In this document: one piece after another, positions 48,071 to 59,350 of the stretch | Layout of the letters: each line of letters starts with the position of its first letter | How positions within the stretch are numbered: position 1 is the first letter of the stretch | Assembly: GCF_001640805.2 (NCBI RefSeq) | Contig: NC_066856.1 | Coordinates: 4,867,377-4,931,376 of the forward strand | Source: Lates calcarifer | Taxonomy: Eukaryota; Chordata; Actinopteri; Centropomidae | Reading direction: 5' to 3' | Length of the DNA: 64,000 nucleotides | Position numbers and translations under genes: made by a program | The notes under the pieces: generated by a model | What the model was told of the DNA's origin: nothing | Seen by the model: the letters and a program-made list of their open reading frames with translations, nothing else | The model's database searches: none

Positions 48071-48216
48071 CACTGTCAAATAGTCAAGCCTATTACCTCC
48101 ATCTTCTTATATGAATTCTGAAAATTACTCAAGCTCAGAAGCACAGAAGAGCACAGTACAATTAAGAATTGATTTGGACATCATGCTGAGAATCCTTTAT
48201 GAGTCGCAGCCTGATT

Positions 48217-48258
48217 TAAAAAATAAAAATAAATAAATAAATAAAAAAAGAAAGGAAA
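48217..48258. repeat. (AAAT)n and A-rich tract
   Basis: About five AAAT units flanked by A-runs. Confidence 0.93.
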
Positions 48259-48784
48259 GGATAATGGTGATATCAGTCTCTTGTGGAATCATTTATTTTC
48301 TTAAAGGTATTGCTCTTCCTTAAAGGGGCTGTATGTAAGTTTTCTCTGCTACCAAATGTAGTTTCTTGCCGTAAGTGGGTGGCAGTGCCAAGAGCTTCAA
48401 CCATTATTGCAAATAAAATAATGGAGGTTAGAATATGTCCTAAGCAGCACTACTCATTCAGAGCCGACTGAACTATACAATGATTTATTATCAGAATATA
48501 ATGAGACGGGCTGGTCAGGCTATGGTTACTGTGCTACTTCAGCAGAAGAAAAGAAGTGACAGAAATAGACACAAAACATTAGTGTTGCTTCCCACTGCTG
48601 GTGACAGCTCTTGGTAATGCACAATGGTTCGGAAAGACTCTCGCGTTTACAACTTGTGAAGGCTCATGTCATCAAGATAGGTTTATGATTTACATTTGGT
48701 TGTGTGAGGTTTAAAATACAGTGCATTGACAACATAACACCATCCAGTAAATCTGGTTTGCAGCGTTTCTATTAGTCTCCACTG
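48259..48784. other. Unassigned sequence, possibly repeat-derived
   Basis: The phrase ccttaaaggggctgtatgta (48319-48338) is reminiscent of teleost repeat termini, but no second copy occurs in the window, so I make no family call. Confidence 0.4.
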
Positions 48785-48960
48785 TTCAGTGTTATTGATA
48801 GGCGACCTCTGGCGGCTGTAGTAAAGGCTGAAGTCAAGTGAAATAGAATAAGGAGTGACAAAATCTGTATTAAGAGGGGGTTGGGGAGGATGGATGGGTT
48901 GACAAAACACAGAGGTTTCACACAGGAGACCACTGTTCATTTCCTGTGTCAATATGTCCT
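48785..48960 (-). repeat. Interspersed repeat, copy 2 of an inverted pair
   Basis: Its reverse complement contains tttgtcaacccatccatcct, a cctccccaaccccc block and a ccgccagaggtcgcctatca block, matching 27770-27965 in order. The last block, at 48801-48817, also resembles a CTCF core (CCGCCAGAGGTCGC on the minus strand). A minus-strand open frame at 48683-48952 lies within the repeat and is not a gene. Confidence 0.65.
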
Positions 48961-49098
48961 CACACTTACTCTGATGTAAAATGAACTTGGAATAAAAAAC
49001 CCTCTCTGATAACAGGTCACTATGACATCATGAAGGTTAATTCAAAATGATATCCATGTATAAAATCAGTACAGTTCGCTTTTTTATGCCAGGTTTGG
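48961..49098. other. Unassigned noncoding sequence
   Basis: Nothing recognised before the hairpin pair that begins at 49099. Confidence 0.5.
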
Positions 49099-49161
49099 TA
49101 CAAGCACAAACCAGTGCTGTGCTTGTATAGAGGTCACTGTAATAAATTTCACAGTGGCCTC
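49099..49161. repeat. Two adjacent hairpins
   Basis: Hairpin 1: TACAAGCACA (49099-49108) and TGTGCTTGTA (49118-49127), a perfect 10-bp stem with a 9-nt loop. Hairpin 2: GAGGTCACTGT (49130-49140) and ACAGTGGCCTC (49151-49161), 10 of 11 bases paired with a T-G at the fourth position and a 10-nt loop. Only two bases separate them. Confidence 0.85.
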
Positions 49162-49457
49162 TGTAGTGACTTATGGAGGTTAAATACCTTCATGTTAAAT
49201 AAAAATCTGGTCAATTACAGCTACAGTTGTTGCTGTTTTGCAGTTTAGTCTAAGTGAAAAATACAAGGCAAGCTACTTGTACATCAAACTGCATTTGACA
49301 AATATATAGTGTAAATTAGTGAACGTATGACTTATATAATATTTGGAAACATTGCAATTTTGAATATTTTGATCAACATATTTTAAACTTACATAATTTA
49401 TATGTATTTGAAATGTATCTCCAACATATCGTAAACCTGTAAATATACACATTTCAG

Positions 49458-49638
49458 AAGTGCATTTCAAACCCCTTTATTTTCTTGGTTTTCATTAGAG
49501 CATTTGAAACTGAATGAGAAGTAGTTTATATTATTTCCAGAATGCATTTTGAGGCCAGTAAAGTGCATTTAGAGGTCTTCAAACCCCAAACACTTTGATC
49601 CAGTGGGGCACATAGAATGCATCTAGCTAAGTGCATTT
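49458..49638. repeat. Cluster of five RRTGCATYT motifs
   Basis: AAGTGCATTT at 49458, GAATGCATTT at 49540, AAGTGCATTT at 49561, GAATGCATCT at 49615 and AAGTGCATTT at 49629, all on the plus strand within 181 bp. Spacing is irregular, so this is not a simple tandem array. Confidence 0.7.
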
Positions 49639-50081
49639 TGGTCAAAAACATATACCAATTCAAATCCTCTCCATGTGGACCTGCCATTTCAGATTTTCTT
49701 AAACATCACAGCCAAACTGAATTGGGCAAATTGCTTAAATTGCTTCTGTCTTTCCCAAAGGAGCGGGGCTAAAAGAGGGGAGGAAAATATGAATAATGTT
49801 ACCCAATGCACACTGGTACATGTAGGCACTATAGGGCAGCATGTCTAAAGAAAAAAAAACAAAAAAGAGGATGAGGGTTTCTCTGTCAATATAAACGTGA
49901 ACAGGAAAGTCAAAAAACAACTTTAATTAAAAGTTTCATATAAGACAAGTATAAAGCAAAACAAACATCAAAATGAATCACACCTGTACTTTTGTTTCAT
50001 AACTGCACCAACACTTTTTTTGTCTTTTTATTTTTCACAGCTACAGTATATTTGATGCTGAACAAAGTATAAACAACCAAC

Positions 50082-50102
50082 AAAAAAAAAAAAAAAAAAA
50101 AA
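50082..50102. repeat. Poly-A tract
   Basis: Run of 21 A. Confidence 0.93.
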
Positions 50103-51426
50103 CTCCCACTAAACTATAAGGCATAGACATGGAATAAAAAAGATCTCACTTCTTCTTTGTCTCTGGTTGATCAGCATGTCTGCAGCCAGCTTTCATAACC
50201 ATTCCCAAACCACAAGAGAAAACAAACACTACCTTTAGATTTGTTGTCTTTTTTCATGTAAAAATTTTCATGATAAATTTGACACCCTTATTAACTGATG
50301 CTGCTGATTGGGGATGCCATGTGTCTCTCCTCCTCCTTCATTCCCTTGTCTCCCTTGGCTCCTCAGTCTCTCTAGCAAAGGCTGTAATCAAAGGAGCAGC
50401 AGAGTACAGTGCTGCGTCCCCAGGGACACTAACTGACGGGCTTCTCTGTCATCAGCAGCATGCAGTTGTTGGTTTTCTTTACTTAACCCATTACTGTGAG
50501 GGGATTTTTTTTTTTGTATCTCTGCATAAAGACGTGTTAGTCCCCATAGTACTGGGCTACAAAGTGTTAGAGTGTACATAAAGAGAGCGTTACAATTAGG
50601 CCACAAAGTATAAAACTTACATGCTAATTAACAGAGAATGGGGTACATAGGGCTAGGCATTTGAAATTATCCATACAAGAGTGGATAGGTTTCGGTACTG
50701 ACTGTGTGTTATTTCAGCATGGGAGTACTGGTTGGTTTCAGGGTGTATAATGAAGCTGCCATTCTTAGGGTCTCAATTCAGGCCTGATACTAAATCTGCC
50801 TTGGGTCCTACAAACAGGTCAATCTAGTCATGGATTAAGGAATAAGTAAAGAGGAGTACAAATGTGACAAGAAATTTGATGCCAGCTTTCAGTATTTAAC
50901 AATTTAAGGTACTCAAAGTAATGGTCATGAATTACAAGTGAGGATAACACAGAATTTGGCATGCATACTAATTAGGACTGTTCTTTATTCTGTCTGCAAG
51001 AAGAGACAGCTTTATAAAAATGGCAAATCATGAAAAACCAGTTTGTTTTATTTGCACAGAAGAATTGATAAATATAGAGTATATAATTAGATATTTCTTA
51101 AAATTCTGTTGTTTCTATGATATTTCGCATACAGTACCACTGATGATGAAATGTCATTCTCTGCAAACATGGTAGCATTGGTCCACTCCTCTAGTTTCCT
51201 CCTGTCTCACTACAGAGATGTCTCAGGTGCTCATTCAGGCGCTTCCCACCTCCCACCTGGGGTGTTTTCCTTCCTGCTAATTATGTTTCCTCCCATCCTC
51301 TGCCCTCTGTGCTCCAGACTGTAACCTGGAAATTGATCAAGGTCTACTATCACCAAGGATGCTCCAGTTCCCCAGATGTGACTTGGACTGTGAGGAACCA
51401 CAAGTGTATCCTATCCTAGTGTAATA

Positions 51427-51468
51427 TATATTTTTTTTTATTATTTTTTTTATTTTTTATTTTTTTTA
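51427..51468. repeat. T-rich tract
   Basis: T-runs interrupted by single A bases. Confidence 0.9.
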
Positions 51469-52579
51469 CCAAATGGTACCACACCTTTGGTCAGAACCTG
51501 GTCTGATGTGACAGTAAAAGCAATGGGCGACCTGTTGTGGAAAAAGCATTACTGTGATATTAGTAATAAAACATGATTTATAATACTTTAGGCAAACTAC
51601 CCGTGGAAACAGGAATGACAGCACCATCAGCAGCTCTGATATTAATATTTATTCATAAAATTGTTAAGATTTACTTTAAAGTCACTGTATTTAGCTATTA
51701 TAAGCAGTATATAAACAAAGTAAATGGTTAATGTTTAATAAATACTTTTTAACACATGAATGTACTAGTAAGTAGACTGAAGTGTTTTAATGTCTTAACA
51801 ATTGTAACTTCTCCAGTAGACACCCATTAGTGGATGCTGGTGTATAAGCAGATAATCAATGACAACCGCACATTGTAATATGTCCTCAGAGGAGAATATA
51901 TAATTGCTGATAATTCTGTACATTAAAATGAACATAAAAGTGTCCTTGTATCTTCATTATAATGTGTTATAAACCATTCAATAGTGCTTATAAATACTAA
52001 AGAGGGGCTTTAAGTGAAGTGTTACCATTTATTTTCCTCACAGGCCAAAAGACTATTTTCCAGTTCTTTATTATGTTAGATTCCAAGTGTATTCTGGCTA
52101 ATTTTGGGGAAAAAATAAATAGCTACAGTCTGATATGGTCACAGTGCAGACAGCAGTTATCATTTTTAGCTCTATCATATCACCCTGAGTGTGAAAAGGA
52201 AGTCAGACCTGCTGTACCTGTGGTTTTTGCTATTTTTCTTCCTAATATTCATCACTGTATTTATTGTTCCCTCATGTCTGTTGCGTTCCTTGAGTTATAA
52301 ACACATTTGAATTTTCTATGTATATTATTTCTGTTGTCACTTTCTGTAATGCCCTGATACCTCATATATTGATACAAAGTGCTGAGGCAGCAGTCCTCAG
52401 GGACCAGGTATTTTTCTTTAAAACTGTTACTGTTACTTATTTTTTACATGTGACAATTGAGATGTTTTGCCATCTAATCAAAATGACACCAGTGTGAGCG
52501 AGGATTTCTTATTTGGTGAAACTCCTCCAGTCTTCCCTCTCTTCCTCACCTCTTTTTCACATCCCCGCTGTGAGGATCG

Positions 52580-52790
52580 AAGACCCAAATGGGGGAAGAC
52601 CACTCCCCTTCTCTACCCTGGCTCCCTGCTGCAGTTCACATCCAGTTCAACATCAACAAAATCAACAATGACAAAACTGGTGCTGGTCTACAGGGCAGTG
52701 AAGGGAACTGCTCATTTATACCACACTCAACATACTCATTGTGAATCACTTTGGACAAAAGCCCAGTGAATATAAAGTGATGTGATACAC
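52580..52790 (+). pseudogene. L2-like LINE 3-prime end, plus strand
   Basis: The frame KTTPLLYPGSLL followed, after a decayed segment, by KLVLVYRAVKGTAHLY matches the C-terminal region of L2-type LINE ORF2 (family pattern VTPLLxxLHWLP ... LVxxYRAxxGTAPxYL). After it comes gaatcactttggacaaaagc and aataaagtg-like sequence, corresponding to the TCGCTTTGGAxAAAAGCGTC tail of teleost L2 elements and the SINEs that copy it. Frame shifts within the HWLP block and no upstream RT show a 5-prime-truncated, inactive copy. Confidence 0.7.
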
Positions 52791-53020
52791 AGTAATGTAG
52801 TGTGTTGTTTACTAACTGTAGCTAAGTACTTCTAGCTACTTCTATTTTTCAATCTCTCTTAAAAGAATAGTCATGTGCAGAGGCAAATATCTGATTTGCG
52901 GTACTGTGGTAGTATATAAATTATATTTGACTCCCAATCATACTGGCCATTAAGAGATCCCTACCTGTTTCTGATGGAACCAACAAGTCCTTCAGATAAC
53001 TTATCCGTTCCTCACATGTG

Positions 53021-53146
53021 ACCCATAGAAGGGTTCCAGCAGCAGACATACTCAGCCTTTGTTGTCATGGTGACAATAATGTAACCCATAAGAGCGCACC
53101 AGCAGCAGTAACAGACCTTTGTCGTCATGGTTACAATAATAAAAAC
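53021..53146 (+). repeat. 63-bp tandem duplication with X-box-like motifs
   Basis: Unit 1 (53021-53083) and unit 2 (53084-53146) both run acccata... cagcagcag ... ccttTGT(T/C)GTCATGG ... acaataat. Unit 1 carries GTTGTCATGGTGAC (53061-53074), which fits the RFX X-box consensus RTHNYYWTRRNRAC at all positions. Unit 2 carries GTCGTCATGGTTAC (53121-53134), with one mismatch. Because 63 is a multiple of 3, a frame at 53018-53263 is open through both units and gives a peptide repeat (VPAADILSLCCHGDNN, APAAVTDLCRHGYNN). I do not call it a gene. Confidence 0.75.
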
Positions 53147-56100
53147 GCAGGTTCGGGTTGTGGCACGGTCATGGATAAGAGGAGGAAAGTCTCCACTGAC
53201 ATCGTGGAAACAAAATCTACAATCCTCATTCTGTGCAAAAATGTAGTCCAGACTTTTATCTGAAAGTTAATATGATGCATCAACAGTCTGTGTTAGGAAA
53301 TACTGGTCAAAGTTAAAGTCTTTTTAGTACAAAATTCCCTCTTTGTGTTATCATATCTCCACAGCAGCTCGACAGGAAAACGCTGCCTGTCTAAAACACA
53401 CAGAGGGAATTTTATATTAAAAAGTATGAAACCTTGGAAAGTATCCACTTGATTTGTCTAACTCAGACTGCTGAAACCTCATATTAACTTCGGGTAAACT
53501 TTGGAATGCATTTCTACGTGGAACAAATATGGATTTGTTGAAAGTGCATAAGAAAGGGATCTTCTTATGTCCAGCACGAACGGAAAGAAAAATTACAGGA
53601 AGAAAAACCTGTTTTAATGTTCATATGGGCACTCTTTAAAAAGAGATTGTGGCATATCAGAAAATGTGCACCTTAATAAAGTGCTGGGTACAAAATAAGT
53701 CCTACTTATCTGACAATTCACAACATTTTCAGTTATGCCTTTGATATTTGGCACTTTGTGCCCCACTCAAAAATGCCTTGGAACAAGCATCAATCAAACC
53801 TGACAACAAAGATGTCAAATAGTCCCCTTTTTTTCCCCACTCAGATTAAATCAGTGATGACAAAAACAACAGAAAACAGACTGCACTTTGAGCACAGCAG
53901 TCTGTTCCTATTGAAAAAAGAGTTCTAATATTTAAATTCATTAATCTTGCAGCTTTCTTTAAACCTTGAGACACTGCAGTAATTAATGTTGCATTTTACA
54001 TGCTTTTGCATAATAAGAAGGGACATTGATATTCCTGTTGGTGTCATGGATTTATTACAACAAATCTTCATCTCCATGTCTCAGGCGTTTGTTTTCCTAA
54101 AGACACTTACGGATCCAACTGCAGGTTAAAAAGGGAAATATTCAATACTGCATCAATGTTTTAGTAAGCGCAAATACTTGCCCTAAGGCCAGAAAAGTGA
54201 AGATGAAGTTTGCTGTACTTCCATCATTCCATCAGGACCAGATCGTCAGGATCTGAATGAATGCCGCTTCCAAGTGACTTTCAGCTGTCATTAGTGTCAA
54301 GCTGAAATAGTTTCCTCCTCAGCTCTCCCTGCAGGGAAGGTTTTTGTAGTAGTTTTCTGCTGCATTGTCTGGGGGCCACACTCACAATGGCAACATGGGT
54401 TTTTGTAAACAACACTCTTGTCACTCTTGTCAACACTTTGCTTTTCATGTCAGCTTCACCAGGTTGGAAGGTCTGTGTAACACTATTCTGTCTCTGGAGA
54501 AATGCGGGAACTCGTAGAGAAGGTTTTGACCCATTTGTAGTTCACTCAGCATCATCTATACACTGTGGATGGTGATTCAGTAGCAGCTGAATAAGGGGTC
54601 ACTCCCAAAACCTCTCCTGGTCTCAGGGTCTATGAGGAAAATGCTGTGATGTGGTCACAGCTAAATATATTAGTGAATGTGTTGGGGCTGAATCTTCCAC
54701 CAAACCAGTAGATCCACACTGAGGGGTGGGCAGTGTCATTTGGATCTCACAAGTCAGTCAGCAGAATCAAATTAGATGTGGGCTGGGATCATGGGAACGA
54801 CTACAACACAGTCTGCATCCGGTGCAGAGCAGCATTGGGATGTTGTGCCAATGGACAGGGCCCAATCAGCAGTGTTACACACGAGAACACATTGTGTGTA
54901 TCCTTGAGGTCTAACCAACTTAAATGCATTCCATTTCTCAACTGTTTCTTAGCACATTAGTGCCACATGTAGATAAGTGGAATAGTGTAATACCTTAAAT
55001 GAAAACTGAGTCACTTGTCTATGCACTACATAACACTACTAGAGGTCAAAAACTCCAAAGGGTACTTTAAATATTTGAGACTTAAGCAGAGTAAGTTAAT
55101 CAATTTAGTCAAATCTTCTAAAAATTAATTAAAATCGAATTAAGTCCATATTTTTTTCCCATTAAAGGGTTTTTAGGGGAGTTTTTCATTATCTGCTTTG
55201 ATTGTTAAGGGACAGAGGGTGTTGTCTGCTGTACAGATTGGCATGTGACACAACAATACTAATGAGGTAAATTTTTGATTTGTAATATTAGTCTGTATAA
55301 AAAATTAGATTTGACTTAAAAGGTTTCATCCAGTTGAGAGTTTTAAAAGTTTTGCTGCTTTATTGTGTTATTAGAGGAATAAGTATGGTGATGTATACTA
55401 GAGGGACAATCCTGAGAACATCTGCATCTGATATTAAGATGTAATAAAAGTAACAGGTTAATTTAATGAATCTCGTTCTCTAATCAACTTCGACTCAGCT
55501 CATAAAATGTTTCACAAATGTCAGCCATGAAGTTAAAACGCATGCACACACAGTGGACACTGGGCCTCAACTATACCAAGAAACTGACGTAATATTTTGT
55601 GACAGTAAAGATTTTTGCATTAATTATTTCACTATAACAAATTGCACAATACCATCTACATTTAATTCAGCACCTCTGAACAAGAGTATTACAGATTTAA
55701 TAATAAAATGCTGGCCTCTTGGACTTTACTTGCACACATATGGGACTAAATCAGCTAAAATCAGTGAAGTGTTGTAGTGCTTCAGTCTTGGAGGAATACA
55801 TCAAGTTTGCAAACCACCAGATGTTAGTGTACTTGCTGTGTTTGAAGCCCTGAAGCTATGAATCAACACAAATACAGAAAGTCACAAAGCTTCTTAAAGC
55901 CTCATCCACCCATCACTAGTCTTTAATTTAGTTTGTCTTAAGTTGGTCTCATTTCTATTTCTTTAAGTTACCAGTGCTTAGGCTGTTGCTGCTGGTTGCC
56001 ACTGAGGGACATCCTGACAGGCGAGTTCTTAAATACAGGAACTGACCAATCAGACTTTACCAAGTGCCAGTATGGTGGCTTGTGATTTCAGATTTGATCT

Positions 56101-56260
56101 TGTTTATTTCTTATAATATTACTTTCTGACATATTTTTTTATGTATATTTAACTGATCTCAATTGTCATGTTTGCTTTGCAGTTTTAGTCGGTCTTTGTT
56201 TTAACCCTTTTGTTTCTAAAGAGGCCTCTGTGCACATTCCCTCTTGTGGTCAGTTTGGTC

Positions 56261-56290
56261 TGTTCAGTTCTGTTCAGTTTATGTTCAGTT
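56261..56290. repeat. Short tandem repeat of TGTTCAGTT
   Basis: Three copies at 56261, 56271 and 56282; a diverged atgtttagtt occurs near 56310. Confidence 0.85.
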
Positions 56291-56507
56291 GCCAAAGCCT
56301 GAATCTAGTTATGTTTAGTTGCCCTATAGGCTAAGACCTTTTGTCCTTTTTTGTAGATTGATTCTGGGTAAATAGAACAAGTGAGTATGAAAGAGGAGTA
56401 TAGAAAATGTTATTATGGGCACTTTAAAAACTGTGAACCTATCCTTTAAGACCACATGATTAAATAGCTTAAAATGAGCATCAGTGCACACTGTGAGTTG
56501 CTCTTGA

Positions 56508-56524
56508 TTTTTTTTTTTTTTTTT
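56508..56524. repeat. Poly-T tract
   Basis: Run of 17 T. Confidence 0.93.
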
Positions 56525-57097
56525 AATGCAAGGCTTTCCAAGCGTGAACAACTGCTGGCTATTACATTGCACATCTGTTTCCTTGCCTCTATGAATCCTC
56601 ACACCTGGGTTCAAGTTCTGTAGGTGATTCAAATCACATTGCCAGTCCTAATAAATAATACCACAGTGCACTTGGAAGAGGGCTGACACCTGCACTGTCA
56701 GGCATCTCTGCACTTGCTTGGAATGGTGTTGTTCTCACTTGGCCAAATGTACCAGATGTAACAAGTTTTGATATTCGGGGAGTTTACTGATATTATGTCT
56801 AATCAGCCAAAATATGTTAAAACACCTGTGTGGGTGCACCAGAGCAGGATGGCAACGGCTTTTTGGACACATGGAGTCTAGTTACCATCAGCTGTCCTCC
56901 AAACATCAAAATTTGCTCAAAGAATGATCTCCAAGTGCTTCTTTTGTTGTGCTACATTTTGTTTCATTCGTTGTATATAATTTACCTCTCAGCTGACAGT
57001 TTTGCAAACCATGGTGCTGTATTTGCTGATGGATTTTTGCACCGGTCTGGCAGCCATCAGTTTCTATACATTTCTATAAAATATGTAGGTCAATTGA

Positions 57098-57207
57098 CAA
57101 ACTCTTGAAACTTCCCTGGGTTGTGTAATCCATCACAGTGAAGTAATGTACTATGAAAATCAGTGGGGAAATCAATGAGCAAACTCTTGAAACGGATTAC
57201 ACAACTC
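57098..57207. repeat. Nested direct and inverted repeats
   Basis: CAAACTCTTGAAAC occurs at 57098-57111 and again at 57180-57193, exact and in the same orientation. GGGTTGTGTAATCC (57118-57131) and GGATTACACAACTC (57194-57207) are inverted with one mismatch (13 of 14). Confidence 0.85.
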
Positions 57208-58937
57208 AAGTAAGTTTCATTAGTTTGCTAATTGATTGCTAATTCTCACTGAAGTAAATGGAAATGGAACAGTAGCACAAGTAAATTAAAAACTCTAAAA
57301 CCATATAGCCTGCATAAAAGATGGTTAGGAAAAAATCTAAATATAATTTATGTGTCGGAGTAAAGGGGCAACACATTGGAAGATTGTTGCCTGTCTCCAA
57401 CAGCTACTGACTAACTGCTAGTGAGTTGGGAACTCATCAATAAGACAAATGACAATGATCTGACTGTGACATAACAACAAATTTTGATATATATCAACCT
57501 AAACAAATTTCAGGATTTTAAGAAAACTTTTCTGGGTGCTACGAAACAAAATTTATTCTAAAATAAAGGAACTGGAAGATCTGAGAGTTCTTGCTGCAAC
57601 CTAAAAAAATAACTTTAAAATGACATCCAAAAATTACAGGTAGACAGTGCAGAGCCACAATCAGTACACTAATGTCAGCCCTGTGTTGTATTGGTCATCA
57701 TCCTGGCTGCAGAATTCTGAATTCTGACAGGCATTTTGGGAAACCTGGTAAAAACAGAGTGGCAGTTACTTCAGTGATGAATGCTAAAAGCATTTGTCAG
57801 CATTCTAGCATTGTTATCGTCTAATTTTGGTGTAGTTTCTCAAATGGAAAAGAAAAAAAAAGGCACCCCTCCACCCCCCTCAATATACAGTACATGTATT
57901 CATCAGTGAGGCTGGTAGTATGGGGATTCATATTCACTTCTGGTGCACTTCTGTTAACTCTCCCAAAAGAGGCCTGAGCTCCCCAAGAAGTGACACAAAT
58001 TCAAGATTGGGTGTGGTCTTAAACCATTAACATTTCTAATGCTACAATAATATAAGTCTAATTAAAATCTAATGTCGTGTCATTGCTGATTTTAAATGTA
58101 ACATGACTGATTTGGTGGCTCATGGTAAAGGGTTTTTTTTTTTAATCACCACGCCTCATCTGTTGCTTTCATGTATTGTTTTGAGCACCTATGCATAATT
58201 GTTGTGTGTGCATTTTGTTGTCAGATCAGTGATTTTAAACGACTGTCAGCTCATTCCGTTCAGCAGCCTCTCTCATCTCATCAACACCCTCCAATTTTTC
58301 CATGCAATGACAAATGAATTATGAAACATATTAGTTATGCAACTATAAACAGGCCTAAATTTCTCACTGAGAAGTACGCTTCTTACTTTTCCTTGTAATA
58401 TATTATAGGCAGTGAGCATAGTGAAGTCCCTCTCTTTCTCTCCCTGTTGAAACTGTCCATGTTTTTGACAGGTGTATTGCATCCAAAACTGGAGGTATGA
58501 TCTGATCATGGGATATCAATAAATACTGTATTTCAGCTTTATGGTCCTATCAGCTATGGTATGTTATCGTTTTTGTAATGCTACCCAAAACTTGTGACAG
58601 CATGGACTGCAAGAACTACAAGCACACAAATTGCACATATACTAGAAATGTGATTAACAGTCACATCTTCATCTTCTCTTGACTTTTTTTTACATTGTAT
58701 ATTGTTTTGCATTGTTCAGTCAATGTAATGTAGCGAGTACTCAACCCCTGACTGAGGCACATTTGCATCTGCAGCTGTCTGCATCCATGTGCTTATTGAG
58801 GTACAATCACAGTCAGACTTAGTTCAACTTGGTTAAACCTAATCTAACTGTAAAACAAAATAGTGGAGCTATACATCTGTGTAGGTCTGTGTAACATCAT
58901 TATTGATGATAATGCTTTTGTTTCTGTTTAATAATTA
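57208..58937. other. Unassigned noncoding sequence
   Basis: Contains the 14-bp palindrome TTGATATATATCAA (57484-57497) and a C-rich patch at 57866-57879. No gene or repeat family recognised. Confidence 0.5.
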
Positions 58938-59350
58938 TTATATGGTAACAAATTTGGTTGGGTTTGCAAGTGACCCTGTGAGTTTCCATTCTATAGAGTG
59001 TATGAGTTTAGTGTGTTCACACGTGAGTGATTTCCCACACGTTGAGAGGTTGTCATTGAGAGAGAGAGAGTTCTGATTTGTTGATTTTGGTGACCATGGC
59101 CTCAACACATCTTGCATTTTGAGTGTGGAAACCAGAACAACAGGGACCATATCACCACAAGCTTTTAGGAGATTGAGATGGTAAATCTGCTTTGCATCAC
59201 CCAATCAGATATACCTCATAATCAACTCCCACATGATATGTGACCAGGAGCTGCCTGTGTCACTTGGCCTGTAATATACAGCTGAAAGCGGGAAGCAATA
59301 AAAGCACTTTATCTACCAGTGCAAATGGTCTCAGCGGGGTGGAGGGCTCT
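58938..59350 (-). pseudogene. Ty3/gypsy retrotransposon fossil (integrase C-terminus and linker), minus strand
   Basis: Reading the minus strand from about 59350: VDKVLLLLPAF, then AK, a stop, then a degraded GPF/Y-module segment with GVDYEVYL, then QIYHLNLLKACGDMVPV. These match, in order, the DKVLxLLP, VDYEV and YHxNLLKxW motifs at the end of fish Ty3/gypsy integrases. The frame then stays open to 58938 through a poorly conserved linker. In some teleost elements of the Gmr1 type this region is followed by the protease/RT part, because integrase lies upstream; here the following RT is absent. One in-frame stop and missing flanks show an inactive fragment. No envelope or LTR is seen. Confidence 0.75.

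Larger units (their letters stand above)
49162..52559. other. Long unassigned noncoding stretch
   Basis: Holds the motif cluster at 49458-49638 and two simple tracts listed separately. The part 50300-50460 (aaaggctgtaatcaaaggag) contains a TCF/LEF-type ATCAAAGG site but overlaps frames on both strands (50270-50581 and 50388-50606) with no domain. The part 51180-51420 is C/T-rich and exon-like in texture, but no frame stays open. Confidence 0.4.
53147..57097. other. Long unassigned noncoding stretch
   Basis: Nothing recognised apart from the two small repeats listed. Overlapping frames at 54726-54914 and 54733-54960 use the same bases in different frames and lack domains. The part 55975-56110 has a repeat-like feel without a second copy here. 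Confidence 0.45.

Noticed and set aside
54726..54960. Cysteine-containing frame (CIRCRAALGCC)
   Set aside because: Cysteine spacing does not fit a zinc-binding family, and an overlapping frame covers the same bases.
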